64,000 nucleotides of DNA from Asticcacaulis sp. (GCF_027484505.1 NZ_JAIXSV010000118.1:1-64000); one strand, 5' to 3'. Counted from the first letter of the stretch, positions 27,727 through 38,955 are shown. Numbers and translations: made by a program. Notes: generated by a model from the letters alone, not told the origin.

Positions 27727-28360
27727 TCATGTCTTGCCCCCACTCCCACACCCAAAGTGCGAAGTCGATCACATAGCGTGCGCCGAAATAGACCCAGGCC
27801 GTCGCCCCGACCGCCACGGGGACGGACAACAGCAGGCAGACGCCGTCCCGTTGCAACAGGCCCAGCCCCGTCAGCACCACGGCAATACCGGGTATGACAT
27901 TGGCCCCCGGCATGGGCAGCAGCAGGATCAGCGCCATCAGAAGCGTCTGCGCGCCGGCATAGAACAACCACACCCCGCGCGTCAGGAAGATCAGTCGCGG
28001 CCGGGTCAGAAACTCCACCTTACGCAGCACGACGCCGCAGGCGCGAAAGGCCCCGCGCAGCGTCTCACCCTTGAACGCCCAGTTCTTAATGAAGCCCGGC
28101 ATCCACAATGCCTTATGCCCCAGCAGCATCTGGATCGACGGCCCGATCAGCAGCAGGCCAAACAGGGTCGAAATGCCTGGAATATTGGGAATGCAGATCG
28201 GCAGGGCCAGAATGATCAGCAACAGCCCCAATCCGCGCCCTTCGAGGTTTTTGAGCAGGGTGCCGACCGTCACGGTGGGCGCATCGCCAAACGAGTCAGC
28301 CAGATCGTCAACCAGTTGCGAAGCCCTGATCCCATGTTGGGGGGCGGTAGCATCAGGCAT
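27698..28360 (-). CDS. ExoD-family membrane protein (exopolysaccharide synthesis)
   Basis: The ORF is open to 28732, but the ExoD-like protein begins at ATG 28360 (MPDATAPQHGIRASQLVDDLADSF); GLGLLLIILALPICIPNIPGISTLFGLLL. Confidence 0.82.
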   Translation of the reverse strand: MPDATAPQHGIRASQLVDDLADSFGDAPTVTVGTLLKNLEGRGLGLLLIILALPICIPNIPGISTLFGLLLIGPSIQMLLGHKALWMPGFIKNWAFKGETLRGAFRACGVVLRKVEFLTRPRLIFLTRGVWLFYAGAQTLLMALILLLPMPGANVIPGIAVVLTGLGLLQRDGVCLLLSVPVAVGATAWVYFGARYVIDFALWVWEWGQDMINLVFSSAS

Positions 28361-28507
28361 GGCGAATCTCCACAAGCGCAACGACAACACCGTTACCATA
28401 ACGCGCCGTCTGTGGGCTGTCATGTGCCGGGTTTGACCGGTTTGTCCGTTCGCGCTAGACGAGACGCGCACCCATGCCTTAGGCACAGGGATTAAAGCCC
28501 GGAGTTT

Positions 28508-29497
28508 GTGATGCCCGATACCGCCCCGACCTTCGCCACGCTGCGTCACGACTGGACGAAGACAGAGATCGCCGCCCTGTTCGACCTGCCGTTCATGGAG
28601 CTGGTTTATCGCGCGGCCACCGTGCATCGTCAGCACTTCGACCCGTCGGAAATCCAGTTGTCGCAGCTTCTGTCGATCAAGACCGGCGGCTGCGCCGAAA
28701 ACTGCGGCTACTGCTCGCAATCGGCGCACCATGATACGGGCCTGAAGGCCTCCAAGCTGATGCCGGTCGATGCGGTATTAAGCGCCGCCAAAGCTGCCCG
28801 TGACGGCGGAGCGCAGCGTTTCTGCATGGGGGCGGCGTGGCGCGATCTGAAAGACCGTGACGTGCCCGCCCTCGCTGAGATGATTGCCGAGGTGAAGGCG
28901 CTGGGGCTCGAAACCTGCGCGACGCTGGGCATGGTCACCCCGGATCAGGCCAGGGCCCTGAAAGAGGCCGGGCTCGACTATTACAACCACAACCTCGACA
29001 CCTCGCCGGAATATTACGAGAGCGTGGTCACCACCCGCACCTATCAGGCGCGCCTCGACACGCTGGAAGCCGTGCGCGAGGTCGGCATGAAGACCTGCTG
29101 CGGCGGCATTGTCGGCATGGGTGAAACGCGCGAAGACCGCGTCTCCTTCCTGCACCAGCTCGCCACCCTGCCCGCCCATCCGGACAGCCTGCCGATCAAC
29201 AATCTGGTGCCGGTATCGAACACGCCGCTGGGTGAACTCTCGAAAATAAAGGGCGGGGTCACGCCGGTCGAATTTGTGCGCACCGTCGCCGTCGCGCGCA
29301 TCCTCTGCCCCAAGTCGATGGTGCGTTTGTCGGCCGGTCGTAACGAGATGAGCGAGGAACTTCAGGCCCTGTGTTTTCTGGCCGGGGCCAATTCGATCTT
29401 TGTCGGCAATCAGCTTCTGACCACACCCAACCCGGAGCGCGGTTCAGACGCCTTCCTGCTGCAATCGCTGGGGCTGCGACCAATGGCCGCGTCATAA
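28508..29497 (+). CDS. bioB: Biotin synthase
   Basis: [68 protein letters not shown]. Confidence 0.97.
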   Translation: MMPDTAPTFATLRHDWTKTEIAALFDLPFMELVYRAATVHRQHFDPSEIQLSQLLSIKTGGCAENCGYCSQSAHHDTGLKASKLMPVDAVLSAAKAARDGGAQRFCMGAAWRDLKDRDVPALAEMIAEVKALGLETCATLGMVTPDQARALKEAGLDYYNHNLDTSPEYYESVVTTRTYQARLDTLEAVREVGMKTCCGGIVGMGETREDRVSFLHQLATLPAHPDSLPINNLVPVSNTPLGELSKIKGGVTPVEFVRTVAVARILCPKSMVRLSAGRNEMSEELQALCFLAGANSIFVGNQLLTTPNPERGSDAFLLQSLGLRPMAAS

Positions 29498-29656
29498 ATC
29501 CGCCGCGTCCAAAGGCGACAGATACCCAAAGGCTTCGCAATGGGATAAAGCGAAGCGGGGTTGGGTCGCCGCTTAACCCTCTTGCTGTCTGTCTAAAGGC
29601 CTTCTGAAAACAGGAAGGTCACGGCGACCGACCTGATCCGGATATATGAGGCGAAA

Positions 29657-30823
29657 ATGAAAATCGGTATTGCCGGCATGGGCTATGTGGGCCTGTCCAA
29701 CGCCATGTTGCTGGCCCGTCATAATGAAGTTGTGGCCTTTGATATTGTCCCGGATAAGGTCGCCCTGCTCAATGCGCGCAAATCGCCCATCGTCGATGCT
29801 GATATCGAACGCTATCTGAGCGGCGAGCCCATCAACTTCCGCGCTACGCTGGATGCACAAGACGCCTTCAGCGACGCCGAATTCGTCATCGTCGCGACCC
29901 CGACCAATTACGACGTGACGACCAACCGTTTCGATACGCGCTCCATCGAGGCCGCCACCGCCAGCATCCTGTCGGTCAATCCAAAAACCACCATCGTCAT
30001 CAAATCGACCATTCCGGTGGGCTATACGAACCGTCTGCGTGCGATGCACCCAGACGCCCACATCATTTTCTCGCCGGAGTTCCTGCGCGAAGGCCGGGCG
30101 CTTTACGACAACCTCTATCCATCGCGCATCATTGTGGGGGAACAGTCGGAAAAGGCGCACCTGTTTGCCGATCTGCTGAAAAACGGCGCGGAGAAAAAGG
30201 ACATCGAGGTCCTCTTTACCAACAGCGATGAGGCCGAGGCAATCAAGCTGTTTGCCAATACCTACCTCGCCATGCGCGTCGCCTATTTCAACGAACTCGA
30301 CTCCTATGCCGAAGCGCTGGGACTGGATACGCGCCAGATCATCGAAGGCGTTTCGCTCGATCCGCGCATCGGCAAGGGCTACAACAACCCGTCCTTTGGC
30401 TATGGCGGCTATTGTCTGCCCAAGGACACCAAGCAATTGCTGGCCAACTATTCCGAAGTGCCGCAAAGCCTGATCAAGGCGATCGTCGAAGCCAACACCA
30501 CACGCAAGGACTTCGTTGCCGATAGCATCCTGCGCAGAAAGCCTAAGGTCGTAGGCGTTTACCGCCTGACCATGAAGACCAATTCGGACAATTTCCGCGA
30601 CTCCTCGGTGCAGGGGATCATGAAGCGCATCAAGGCCAAGGGCGTCGAGGTGGTGATTTATGAACCTGCGCTTGAGGCCGAAGAATTCTTCAATTCAAAG
30701 GTCATCCGTGATCTGGAGACCTTCAAGTCCCTGTCGGATGTCATCATCGCCAACCGTCTGGCTGATGAACTGAAAGACGTTGCCGACAAGATCTACACGC
30801 GCGACCTGTTCGGCGCCGACTGA
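29657..30823 (+). CDS. ugd: UDP-glucose 6-dehydrogenase
   Basis: [71 protein letters not shown]. Confidence 0.93.
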   Translation: MKIGIAGMGYVGLSNAMLLARHNEVVAFDIVPDKVALLNARKSPIVDADIERYLSGEPINFRATLDAQDAFSDAEFVIVATPTNYDVTTNRFDTRSIEAATASILSVNPKTTIVIKSTIPVGYTNRLRAMHPDAHIIFSPEFLREGRALYDNLYPSRIIVGEQSEKAHLFADLLKNGAEKKDIEVLFTNSDEAEAIKLFANTYLAMRVAYFNELDSYAEALGLDTRQIIEGVSLDPRIGKGYNNPSFGYGGYCLPKDTKQLLANYSEVPQSLIKAIVEANTTRKDFVADSILRRKPKVVGVYRLTMKTNSDNFRDSSVQGIMKRIKAKGVEVVIYEPALEAEEFFNSKVIRDLETFKSLSDVIIANRLADELKDVADKIYTRDLFGAD

Positions 30824-31665
30824 TCGGCCCGCTGTTGCAGTCGTTCGTGAAATTTCGGCGCGGTGTCAGACGCACCGCGCTCTTTCATTTCACGCACACG
30901 GTGCTCAGCGCTGCGGATCAGGTCAGGAATTAACTCGGCCTCCGGCAGGTTCTTCCAGTATTTCTTGGGCATTTCCGACTGCATGGCCTGCACCTTCAGC
31001 CGCGCCGGATTGAAGATGTTGGCGAAATAGGTGCGCCACAGGTCATCCGTCTCGTCGCGAATGTCGGGCTTTTCGGCGGCCTCATCACTGACCCTAAGTG
31101 TCTCACCATCCCAGGCGGCCGAGCCCTTGGGCGTAGCGATCAGCCAGTCCATGTCATTGAAGCGCCGCTGAAAAAAACCAGCCGTTCGCGCGACGATAAA
31201 ATGCTCCGGTTCAAACCACGCCACGAAGGCGCGGCGCGGTCCTTGCGTCGGGATTTCGCGGAAACGGACAAAGGCCTTCATCTTGTGCGTGTCACGCCCG
31301 ACGGATTTGGCAAAAGCATGGGCCAGCGCCACATCCGGATCGGTCACCACGCGCAGCAGAGGCTTATCCGTCTGAAGCCGCCACAGAAGGCGGTAACACA
31401 GGTCAAAACGCCGCGGATCGCTATGGCACAGCACGGCTTTTGATAATTCGACAAAGGCGGAAGGAACGGTGACGGCCCTTCTTCCGCCAATTTCGGCCGT
31501 CTCTCCCCTGAAATCAGGAGGAAGGCCGGTATCAAACAAACCCGCCTGCGTGCCGGTCGCGCCCCATTCCACCTCCCTCGGCGAAAGTCCCTGACATAAA
31601 GCTTCACGCGCCGCGTCGCGCCATTCGCCATAGTCGCCGCGTCCGCGAAGTTCAAACCGCTTCAT
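30793..31665 (-). CDS. DUF4130 / TIGR03915-type putative DNA-repair partner protein, no UDG domain
   Basis: [61 protein letters not shown] then stop. Confidence 0.82.
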   Translation of the reverse strand: MKRFELRGRGDYGEWRDAAREALCQGLSPREVEWGATGTQAGLFDTGLPPDFRGETAEIGGRRAVTVPSAFVELSKAVLCHSDPRRFDLCYRLLWRLQTDKPLLRVVTDPDVALAHAFAKSVGRDTHKMKAFVRFREIPTQGPRRAFVAWFEPEHFIVARTAGFFQRRFNDMDWLIATPKGSAAWDGETLRVSDEAAEKPDIRDETDDLWRTYFANIFNPARLKVQAMQSEMPKKYWKNLPEAELIPDLIRSAEHRVREMKERGASDTAPKFHERLQQRADQSAPNRSRV

Positions 31666-32888
31666 AGCAGCACCAGTTGCTGCGGTTCCGGCGCGAACAG
31701 GGTGCGCAGATCGGCGCGATCGATCAGACGCACCGGCGTCCAGTCAGCGGTGACGACGAACGGCTTGATCTTGCGCAACGACACCTTGAGCCGCTGCAAA
31801 TCCTCCAGTTTGAGCCGCCGGAAGCGCCGCACGCTGAGGATGGACTGCACCGCCTTGACACCAAAGCCTGGCACGCGCAGCAGCATCTCCTTGTCCGCCC
31901 GGTTGACATCGACGGGGAAGCGCGCGCGGTTTTCCAGCGCCCAGGCGAGTTTGGGGTCAAGTTCCAGATCAAGCATCCCGTCGGGTCGGCCCGCCGTGAT
32001 CTCCCCGATGTCAAACCCGTAGAAGCGATAGAGCCAGTCGGCCTGATAGAGGCGATGTTCGCGCACCAGCGGCGGCTTGATCAGCGGCAAGACTTTTGAG
32101 GCGTCGGGTATCGGCGAAAACGCCGAATAGTAGACGCGCCGCAGTCGAAAGCGACTGTAGAGCCCGGCGCTGGAGCCCAGAATGGTGGCATCCGTCGTCT
32201 GATCGGCGCCAATGATCATCTGGGTCGATTGCCCGGCCGGCACGAAGCGCTTGCGCCGCTTCTTGTAGGTTGGCTCAGACGCGGCGTCGATCTTCTGTTT
32301 CAGTTCGCCCATCGACCGGCGGATATTGGCCGGGTGCTTTTGCGGGGCGAAGGCCTCCACCCCGGCATCGGTGGGCAATTCGATATTGATCGACAGCCGG
32401 TCGGCATAGAGCCCGGCTTCCTCGATCAGGGCGGCGGAGGCTTCGGGGATGGTTTTGAGGTGGATATAGCCGCGAAAATCGTGCTTCAGCCGCAGGTCGC
32501 GGGCGATGCGCACCATCTGCTCCATGGTATAGTCGGAATTGCGGATGATGCCTGAGGAGAGAAACAGGCCTTCGATATAGTTACGCCGGTAGAATTCGAG
32601 CGTCAGCCACACCACCTCGTCCGGCGTAAAACGCGCCCGCTCGACATTCGACGACGAGCGGTTGATGCAGTAGGCGCAATCGAAGATACAGAAGTTGGTC
32701 ATCAGTATCTTCAGCAGCGAAATGCAGCGCCCGTCCGGCGCATAGGCGTGACAGATACCCGACCCTTCGGTGGACCCCAGCCCGCCTGAGGATGAATCGC
32801 GCTTCGATGTCCCGGACGACGCGCAGGAGGCGTCGTACTTGGCGGCATCAGACAGGATGGCGAGGCGTTCCTTGAGCGTCTTCTTCAT
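31662..32888 (-). CDS. Radical SAM putative DNA modification/repair protein (TIGR03916-like)
   Basis: CIFDCAYC cluster motif (Cx3Cx2C) and a C-terminal helix-hairpin-helix (VNRADKEMLLRVPGFGVKAVQSIL). Confidence 0.87.
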   Translation of the reverse strand: MKKTLKERLAILSDAAKYDASCASSGTSKRDSSSGGLGSTEGSGICHAYAPDGRCISLLKILMTNFCIFDCAYCINRSSSNVERARFTPDEVVWLTLEFYRRNYIEGLFLSSGIIRNSDYTMEQMVRIARDLRLKHDFRGYIHLKTIPEASAALIEEAGLYADRLSINIELPTDAGVEAFAPQKHPANIRRSMGELKQKIDAASEPTYKKRRKRFVPAGQSTQMIIGADQTTDATILGSSAGLYSRFRLRRVYYSAFSPIPDASKVLPLIKPPLVREHRLYQADWLYRFYGFDIGEITAGRPDGMLDLELDPKLAWALENRARFPVDVNRADKEMLLRVPGFGVKAVQSILSVRRFRRLKLEDLQRLKVSLRKIKPFVVTADWTPVRLIDRADLRTLFAPEPQQLVLL

Positions 32889-33128
32889 AATTGTTCATGA
32901 TATGTTCCAAGGACCCTTTCGTCAATACGGTAGCCCCACCGAAAGACCGGCCACCAGAGCGGCACAAAAACCAAAGGCCATAATCATAACCGTCGCCGTC
33001 GATTTCAGTTCGCGCATCCTTGCCTCCCATGTGTGGAGACAGTGTTGCGCGTCACCCGACAGGCCGAAATACGGACCTCACCACCCGTTTATAATGGCCG
33101 CGCAAAGCGCGACATGCGCCTGAACAAA

Positions 33129-33160
33129 AAGGCCGGAACCCGATCAGAGGTTCCGGCCTT
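33129..33160 (-). terminator. Intrinsic terminator of the M3 peptidase gene
   Basis: AAGGCCGGAACC-n8-GGTTCCGGCCTT; on the minus strand followed by TTTTTGTTCA. Confidence 0.82.
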
Positions 33161-33183
33161 AGATCACGCATTTAGAGCGATAC

Positions 33184-35295
33184 TCAGGCGAAGCCGCGTG
33201 CCCGCATAAGAGCCTTCGGGACGGCATCGCGGCCACGGAACTGACGATAGGCATCCGCCGGGTCGATGGTGTTGCCGACACTGAGGATGTATTTGAGCAT
33301 CCGCCCGGCCACGGTCTGATCGTAGAAGCCCTTGGGTGCTTCGGCGAAGGCTTCGGAGCAGTCGGCCGCCACCACATCGGCCCACAGGTAGCTGTAATAA
33401 CCCGCCGAATAGCCGTCCGACGAGAAGACGTGCGAAAACTGCGGCGTGCGGTGGCGCATGACGATTTCCTTCGGCATGCCGAGCTTGCTCAGTTCCTCGC
33501 GCTCAAAGGCGTCTGGATCAATGTCTGCGTCACCGGCCAGGTGCAGCTTCATGTCGATCAGGGCCGACGAGAGATATTCGACCGTGCCAAAACCCTGATT
33601 GAAGGTATCGGCCTTTTTGATCTTCTCAAGAAGCGCCGCCGGCATGGGCTCACCGGTCTTGTAGTGCAGGGCAAAGCGCGACAGCACTTCGGGGGTGGAG
33701 AGCCAGCGTTCATTGACCTGCGACGGGAATTCCACATAGTCGCGCGCCACCGAGGTGCCCGACAGCGAGGCATAGGTGACGTTCGACGACAGGCCGTGGA
33801 TAGCATGGCCGAATTCGTGGAACAGGGTTGTGGCGTCATCCCAAGAGATCAGGATGGGTTCGCCCGGTGCCGCTTCGATAAAGTTGGAATTGTTCGACAC
33901 AATCGGAAGGATCGGCTTGCCGGCTTCTTTCGACTGGCTGCGATAGGCGTTCATCCACGCGCCCGACCGCTTGCCCTTGCGTGCGTAAGGATCGAAGTAG
34001 AACAGACCCGACACCTTGCCGTCGCGCAGCACTTCGTAGGTCGTCACATCCTCATGGAAGACGGGCAGACCGGTCACTTTTTTGAAGGTAAAACCGTAGG
34101 ACTGACTGGCAGCCCAGAACATACCTTCGACCAGTTTATCCAGTTGCAGGTAGGGCTTGATTTCGTTCTCATCGAGATCGTAGCGCGCCTTGCGCACCTT
34201 CTCTGCATAGAAGCGGTAGTCCCACGGCTCGATAGTAATACCGGCCTTTTCAGCGTCGGCGACCTTCTGCATATCGGCCACTTCTTCGTGCACGCGTTTG
34301 ACCGCCGCCGGCCATACCGACTCCATCAGTTGCATCGCGTTTTCCGGCGTCTTGGCCATGGCATTTTCGACGCGCCAGTGGGCGTGCGTCTTATAGCCCC
34401 GCAGTTTCGCGCGCTCGACGCGCAGCTTGAGGATCTTCTTGATCAGGGCGTTGTTGTCCCACTGATCGCCATTGTCGCCGCGATTGACGAACAGACGCCA
34501 CACCTTTTCGCGCGTCGCGCGGTTGGTGCAGAAGGTGGTGACCGGCTCCATGGCGGAACGGGTGTTGGGGATGGCATACAAACCGTCCTTACCCGCTGCC
34601 TTGGCCGACGCGGCCGCCGAGGCCATGAAGCCGTCCGGCACACCCGGCAGCTCAGCCTTGCTGAGGTAGAGCACCTGTTCTTCGTCGTGCAGCAGGTTGT
34701 CGGAGAACTGGTTGAACAGCACCGACAGTTCCTTGTTGATTTCGGCGACGCGCGTTTTGGCCTGCGGCGTCAGGGCGGCCCCCGACCGCACAAAGCCATT
34801 ATAGGTGACCCACAGAAGGCGGTCCTGCTCCGGCGTCAGCTTGAACGTGGCGCGGCGGTCATAGACGCTCTTGATCTTCTGAAACAGCGCTTCGTTCTGA
34901 TTGATCTCGTCGCCAAAGGCCGCCAGCTTGGGCGACAGGCGCTTGGCAATGGCCTGAAGCTCCGGCGTGGACAGCCCACCGCTCCACACGCCGTAGAGGG
35001 TGGAGACACGCTCCATCTCCTGCCCCGAACGCTCAAGCGCGACCACGGTATTTTCAAAGGTCGGCGCGGCTTTGTTTTGCGTGATCGCCGCGATTTCCTG
35101 ACGCTGAGCCGTCATGGCTGCGTCAAACGCCGCTTCGAAATCCGCGATCTTGACCTTATCAAAGGGAGGGATGCCGCCATAGGGGCCGGTCCATTCCGCC
35201 GTCAGCGCCGACGCGCCCGTAGCCGCCAGAGCGACGCCCGGCATCAACCCGGCCGAAGTCATTAACCCGATCACCATGCGACGATCCATTTCCAT
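33184..35295 (-). CDS. M3-family metallopeptidase (peptidyl-dipeptidase Dcp-like), exported
   Basis: LFHEFGHAIHG zinc motif; N-terminal signal GLMTSAGLMPGVALAATGASA; FHEDVTTYEVLRDGK. Confidence 0.92.
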   Translation of the reverse strand: MEMDRRMVIGLMTSAGLMPGVALAATGASALTAEWTGPYGGIPPFDKVKIADFEAAFDAAMTAQRQEIAAITQNKAAPTFENTVVALERSGQEMERVSTLYGVWSGGLSTPELQAIAKRLSPKLAAFGDEINQNEALFQKIKSVYDRRATFKLTPEQDRLLWVTYNGFVRSGAALTPQAKTRVAEINKELSVLFNQFSDNLLHDEEQVLYLSKAELPGVPDGFMASAAASAKAAGKDGLYAIPNTRSAMEPVTTFCTNRATREKVWRLFVNRGDNGDQWDNNALIKKILKLRVERAKLRGYKTHAHWRVENAMAKTPENAMQLMESVWPAAVKRVHEEVADMQKVADAEKAGITIEPWDYRFYAEKVRKARYDLDENEIKPYLQLDKLVEGMFWAASQSYGFTFKKVTGLPVFHEDVTTYEVLRDGKVSGLFYFDPYARKGKRSGAWMNAYRSQSKEAGKPILPIVSNNSNFIEAAPGEPILISWDDATTLFHEFGHAIHGLSSNVTYASLSGTSVARDYVEFPSQVNERWLSTPEVLSRFALHYKTGEPMPAALLEKIKKADTFNQGFGTVEYLSSALIDMKLHLAGDADIDPDAFEREELSKLGMPKEIVMRHRTPQFSHVFSSDGYSAGYYSYLWADVVAADCSEAFAEAPKGFYDQTVAGRMLKYILSVGNTIDPADAYRQFRGRDAVPKALMRARGFA

Positions 35296-35468
35296 CTGCT
35301 GCTCCTGAATACGATTATGGACTCAAGCCTTAACGCCCAGCGCCGCCAAATCCGTTCCATTCGCAATCATCTAAGCATGTACCCTTGCTGGCGACAAGGG
35401 CGCGGGTCTATAGACGAGAGGACACTCATTATCGGCATTGCCGAGTGGTTGCGTAAGGGAAAATAAAC

Positions 35469-36320
35469 ATGGCTATCGGGGTATTCGATTCAGGCGTCGG
35501 CGGGTTGAGCATTCACCGGGCGTTAGTGGACCGGATGCCGCAGGCCGACTTCATCTACCTCGGCGACCAGAAACACGCCCCCTATGGCGAACGCTCCGGC
35601 GAAGAGATCGTCGAATTGACGCGTCAGGGCTGCGAAACCCTGTTTGAGGCCGGTGCCTCTCTGGTCGTTCTGGCCTGTAATACGGCGTCGGCCGTGGCGC
35701 TGCGCCGCCTGCAATCGAGCTGGCTAGCCGGTTATCGCCAGACCGCGGGCAGAGCCGTCAATGTGCTGGGGATCATCGTGCCGACCATCGAAGCGGCGAC
35801 CGGTCTGCCGTGGGAGCACGAGGCCGAACGCCGCGGCCCCAAGGTCGAGAATGTCGATGTGCTGGGTATCTTCTGCACCACGGCGACGGCGCGTTCGCGG
35901 GTCTATGAAATCGAGATCGACAAACGCCGTCAGGACCTCGCGGTGTTCAGCGAGCCCTGCATCGGGCTGGCCGGCATGATCGAGGCCGGTGAAAGCGAAG
36001 ACAAGCTGAAGGCGGTCGTCGAAAGCCGCGTGCAGGCGCTCAAAACCCGCATCGGCCGCTATCCCGACCGCGCCATACTGGGCTGCACGCATTATGAGAT
36101 CATTGGTGACCTGTTCAAGGCCGCCCTGCCCGAAGGCACGCCGCTGATCCATCAGCCGTCCTCAGTGGCCGACGCGCTGGAACGCTACGTGGCCCGCCAC
36201 CCGGACTATCAGATTGGCACGTCCGGCCTCCGCCGCTTTTTGACGACGGGAGAGCCCGGTCCACAATCGCGCATCGTCGAAGCCTTCTGGGGCGCGCCGG
36301 TAACGTTTGAAGCGGTCTAG
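35469..36320 (+). CDS. murI: Glutamate racemase
   Basis: IGVFDSGVGGLSIHRAL, VLACNTASA, ILGCTHYEII. Confidence 0.9.
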   Translation: MAIGVFDSGVGGLSIHRALVDRMPQADFIYLGDQKHAPYGERSGEEIVELTRQGCETLFEAGASLVVLACNTASAVALRRLQSSWLAGYRQTAGRAVNVLGIIVPTIEAATGLPWEHEAERRGPKVENVDVLGIFCTTATARSRVYEIEIDKRRQDLAVFSEPCIGLAGMIEAGESEDKLKAVVESRVQALKTRIGRYPDRAILGCTHYEIIGDLFKAALPEGTPLIHQPSSVADALERYVARHPDYQIGTSGLRRFLTTGEPGPQSRIVEAFWGAPVTFEAV

Positions 36321-36323
36321 AAC

Positions 36324-37655
36324 ATGTCCAGCGCCTTTACAGCGGATTTCGCTCCCGACCTGTCCAGTGATCTTGGCGGCATCACGGATGATCTGCGTGT
36401 TCCTCAGCCCGGCAGCGCCCGGTTTGCGTTGGAAGGCCTTTATCGCTTTCAGGCGAATACGGGTCTGGAAATCGAACTCACCGAAACCGAAACACTACGG
36501 CGCACAATCCTGTACCTGAACCCGGCTAGCGAAACCTTCTTGTTCCTGCCGCAGGGGCAGTACGGGCTCCACTACCGCTACACTGGGAGCGCACCGGACA
36601 AGGCCGTAGTGCTGAGTGCCCGGCGTCTGGGCGCTGCTGAGAAACTCGGCCTCTATGCCGCTAAGGCGTCCCGGCTCCTGCTCACACCCGATCGGTGGGC
36701 CTCAGCCCTCAAAAGCCTGCTGAAACGCCGATCTGGCACAGCGGTCGGCATGAGTCTGACCGCCCCCAGCCAAAGCGCGGCCGCCTCAGACTACCCCATG
36801 CGTCCGCTCGAACATCCGGCCGAGGTAACCACCACACCGGCGGTCTCCATCATTATCCCGACAAAGGTCCGCTACGATCTTCTGAATGCCTGTCTGGAGT
36901 CGCTGAGCCTTGTCGAGGGCGTCCACTATGAAGTCATCATCGTGGACAATGGCGCAACCAGCCCGGCGATGCTCGACCTGCTGCAACAGGCCGCTGCCCG
37001 TCCTGATATGCGCGTTGTCCGACACGACATACCCTTCAACTTCTCGCGTCTGTGCAATCTGGGGGCGGCCGAAGCCCGGCACCCGCTATTGCTGTTTCTC
37101 AATGACGATATCGAAGCCCGAGATGGCACGTGGCTGAAGGCCATGGCCGCCTATGCCTTACGCAAAGACGTTGGCGTGGTGGGCGCAAGGCTCCTCTACG
37201 CCTCTGGTGACCTGCAACACGCGGGCGTAGCAACCAATCTTGTGCCAGGCCCCGGCCATCCGTGGCGGGGCGCCCCCGAAAGCGTCTGGCAAAACCATCC
37301 TTTGCTGGCCACAGCCGGTGAAGTCGATGCGGTCACCGGTGCCTGCCTGCTGATCCGGTCTGACCTGTTCCGGTTTTTAGGGGGCTTCGACGAAGCACGA
37401 TTCCCGATCACGCTGAACGATGTCGATCTGTGCCTGAAGGCCCGTCAAGCCGGCTTGAAGGTCATCTATGCCCCGGAAGCCACCTTGCTGCACAAGGAAG
37501 GGCAGTCACGGAGCGAAGATGACCAGCCGGAACAACAGACCCGCCGTAACGCCGAACTGAGGGCCTTTGTCGAAACCTGGCCCACAGCCGCGCGACAGTC
37601 GGTCTTTTACCGTTGGGATTTGCGTCGAGACACCGATACAGGTAAGGCCGTTTGA
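36324..37655 (+). CDS. Family 2 glycosyltransferase with N-terminal extension
   Basis: VSIIIPTKVRYDLLNACLESL, LFLNDDIEARDGTWLKAM, DVDLCLKARQAG. Confidence 0.87.
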   Translation: MSSAFTADFAPDLSSDLGGITDDLRVPQPGSARFALEGLYRFQANTGLEIELTETETLRRTILYLNPASETFLFLPQGQYGLHYRYTGSAPDKAVVLSARRLGAAEKLGLYAAKASRLLLTPDRWASALKSLLKRRSGTAVGMSLTAPSQSAAASDYPMRPLEHPAEVTTTPAVSIIIPTKVRYDLLNACLESLSLVEGVHYEVIIVDNGATSPAMLDLLQQAAARPDMRVVRHDIPFNFSRLCNLGAAEARHPLLLFLNDDIEARDGTWLKAMAAYALRKDVGVVGARLLYASGDLQHAGVATNLVPGPGHPWRGAPESVWQNHPLLATAGEVDAVTGACLLIRSDLFRFLGGFDEARFPITLNDVDLCLKARQAGLKVIYAPEATLLHKEGQSRSEDDQPEQQTRRNAELRAFVETWPTAARQSVFYRWDLRRDTDTGKAV

Positions 37656-37669
37656 AGATCTGGGCACCC

Positions 37670-38932
37670 TTATTTTGTTATCCGAGCGTCAACTTCACCG
37701 ACAATATTCATCGCCGACAGTATGGCTGCGTCCATATTATAGTACTCCCACTCCGCAAAACGCCCGCAAAGCCATATATTCGACGTCTTCAAGGAGCCTC
37801 TTACCAGGTCGACTGCCTCGCGTGCACCCTTGTTTTGGATCACATAAGAATTCGGCTCAAAATTGGTAGAAATCGGGCTTAGATTAAAGGGAAGCTGGCT
37901 TATCGAGGCATCGACGACCTCTTTGGAAACCTCCCCAACGAATTCGACTGTGCAAGTCACGCGGTTAGGCGGCAAGTCAGCCGAATTGTTGTTAGGGGAG
38001 AAATTGCCAGTCATAATAATACGATGACATTTCAGGTCTTTGTGGGGGATATAGACCCATGAATAAGGGTTTGCGTCACATGAGCACAGAACGGTCGTAG
38101 TCCCATTTGACGGCAAATTTTCCACCTGAGCGAACAAGTCACCACCGGAGGTGACGATTTGAGAAATTTTGCGGATATCACCGGTGTAAATGGCTGCGTC
38201 GTATGCCTGACCGTTTATGACGACCCTTTCGGACGTTTCGATCTTATCTATCTGTTCGCTGGTATGTACGGCAATACCGTGAAGCAACCGATCGATAATG
38301 AATTGCGATCCGCCCTTCTTGGGATAGTAGAACTTCGAATGTACCATACCAGATTCCTTATCGCGCAAAATATTTGCTGCGATAATTTCCTTGACGCTGG
38401 GCATAGGGAGCTTGCCGTCCAGCCAGGACAGAGGCATCTCGCGTAGGTCCATTTTCCAGATCTTGGTGTTGTAAGGAATGAAATATTCCGTACACAAAGT
38501 TTCGCCAAACCGCTGCACCAAGAAATCGTAGAAGCTAGTATAGTCAGTCAAACGATTGGACGAATTCGTCGCCTTAAGGAGGTCCTCAATAACCTTAGAC
38601 GCAACGGTTTTATCAAGTTCATACAGATACTGCTCAATTGGATATCCGACGAAACGGTCGCCGAAAAATATCGACGCATTACGTTCGGCGAACAGGAACT
38701 CTGTTTCTTTGTCGAAGTTAGACCAGAACCAGTCGGAAACCGCTGCATCCTTGGAATTAAATACATGGCCGCCCACACGGTGAAACAAATTTCCAGCTTC
38801 TTCCGTGCATTTTATCAGCCCTCCCGGAACCTTTGCCTTCTCGTAGACCACCACCTCATGACCGCGTTGCTGCAAGAGTTTGGCACAGGAGGCGCCCGAT
38901 ACGCCGCCACCGATGATCGCAACTTTTCCCAC
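37670..38932 (-). CDS. FAD/NAD-binding protein, UDP-galactopyranose-mutase/protoporphyrinogen-oxidase-like
   Basis: VAIIGGGVSGASCAKLLQQRGHEVVVYEK; FIPYNTKIWKMDLREMPLSWLDGKLPMP; GRFAEWEYYNMDAAI. Confidence 0.78.
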   Translation of the reverse strand: MGKVAIIGGGVSGASCAKLLQQRGHEVVVYEKAKVPGGLIKCTEEAGNLFHRVGGHVFNSKDAAVSDWFWSNFDKETEFLFAERNASIFFGDRFVGYPIEQYLYELDKTVASKVIEDLLKATNSSNRLTDYTSFYDFLVQRFGETLCTEYFIPYNTKIWKMDLREMPLSWLDGKLPMPSVKEIIAANILRDKESGMVHSKFYYPKKGGSQFIIDRLLHGIAVHTSEQIDKIETSERVVINGQAYDAAIYTGDIRKISQIVTSGGDLFAQVENLPSNGTTTVLCSCDANPYSWVYIPHKDLKCHRIIMTGNFSPNNNSADLPPNRVTCTVEFVGEVSKEVVDASISQLPFNLSPISTNFEPNSYVIQNKGAREAVDLVRGSLKTSNIWLCGRFAEWEYYNMDAAILSAMNIVGEVDARITK

Positions 38933-38955
38933 AATAATTCCCTTTTAAAAGCGGC

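Noticed and set aside
28361-28732. N-terminal extension of the ExoD ORF (27698..28732)
   Set aside because: The extension is antisense to the bioB start and not ExoD-like; ATG at 28360 fits the family.
33430-35265. 611-aa plus-strand ORF
   Set aside because: Antisense to the M3 peptidase with HEFGH motif; no recognisable domain.
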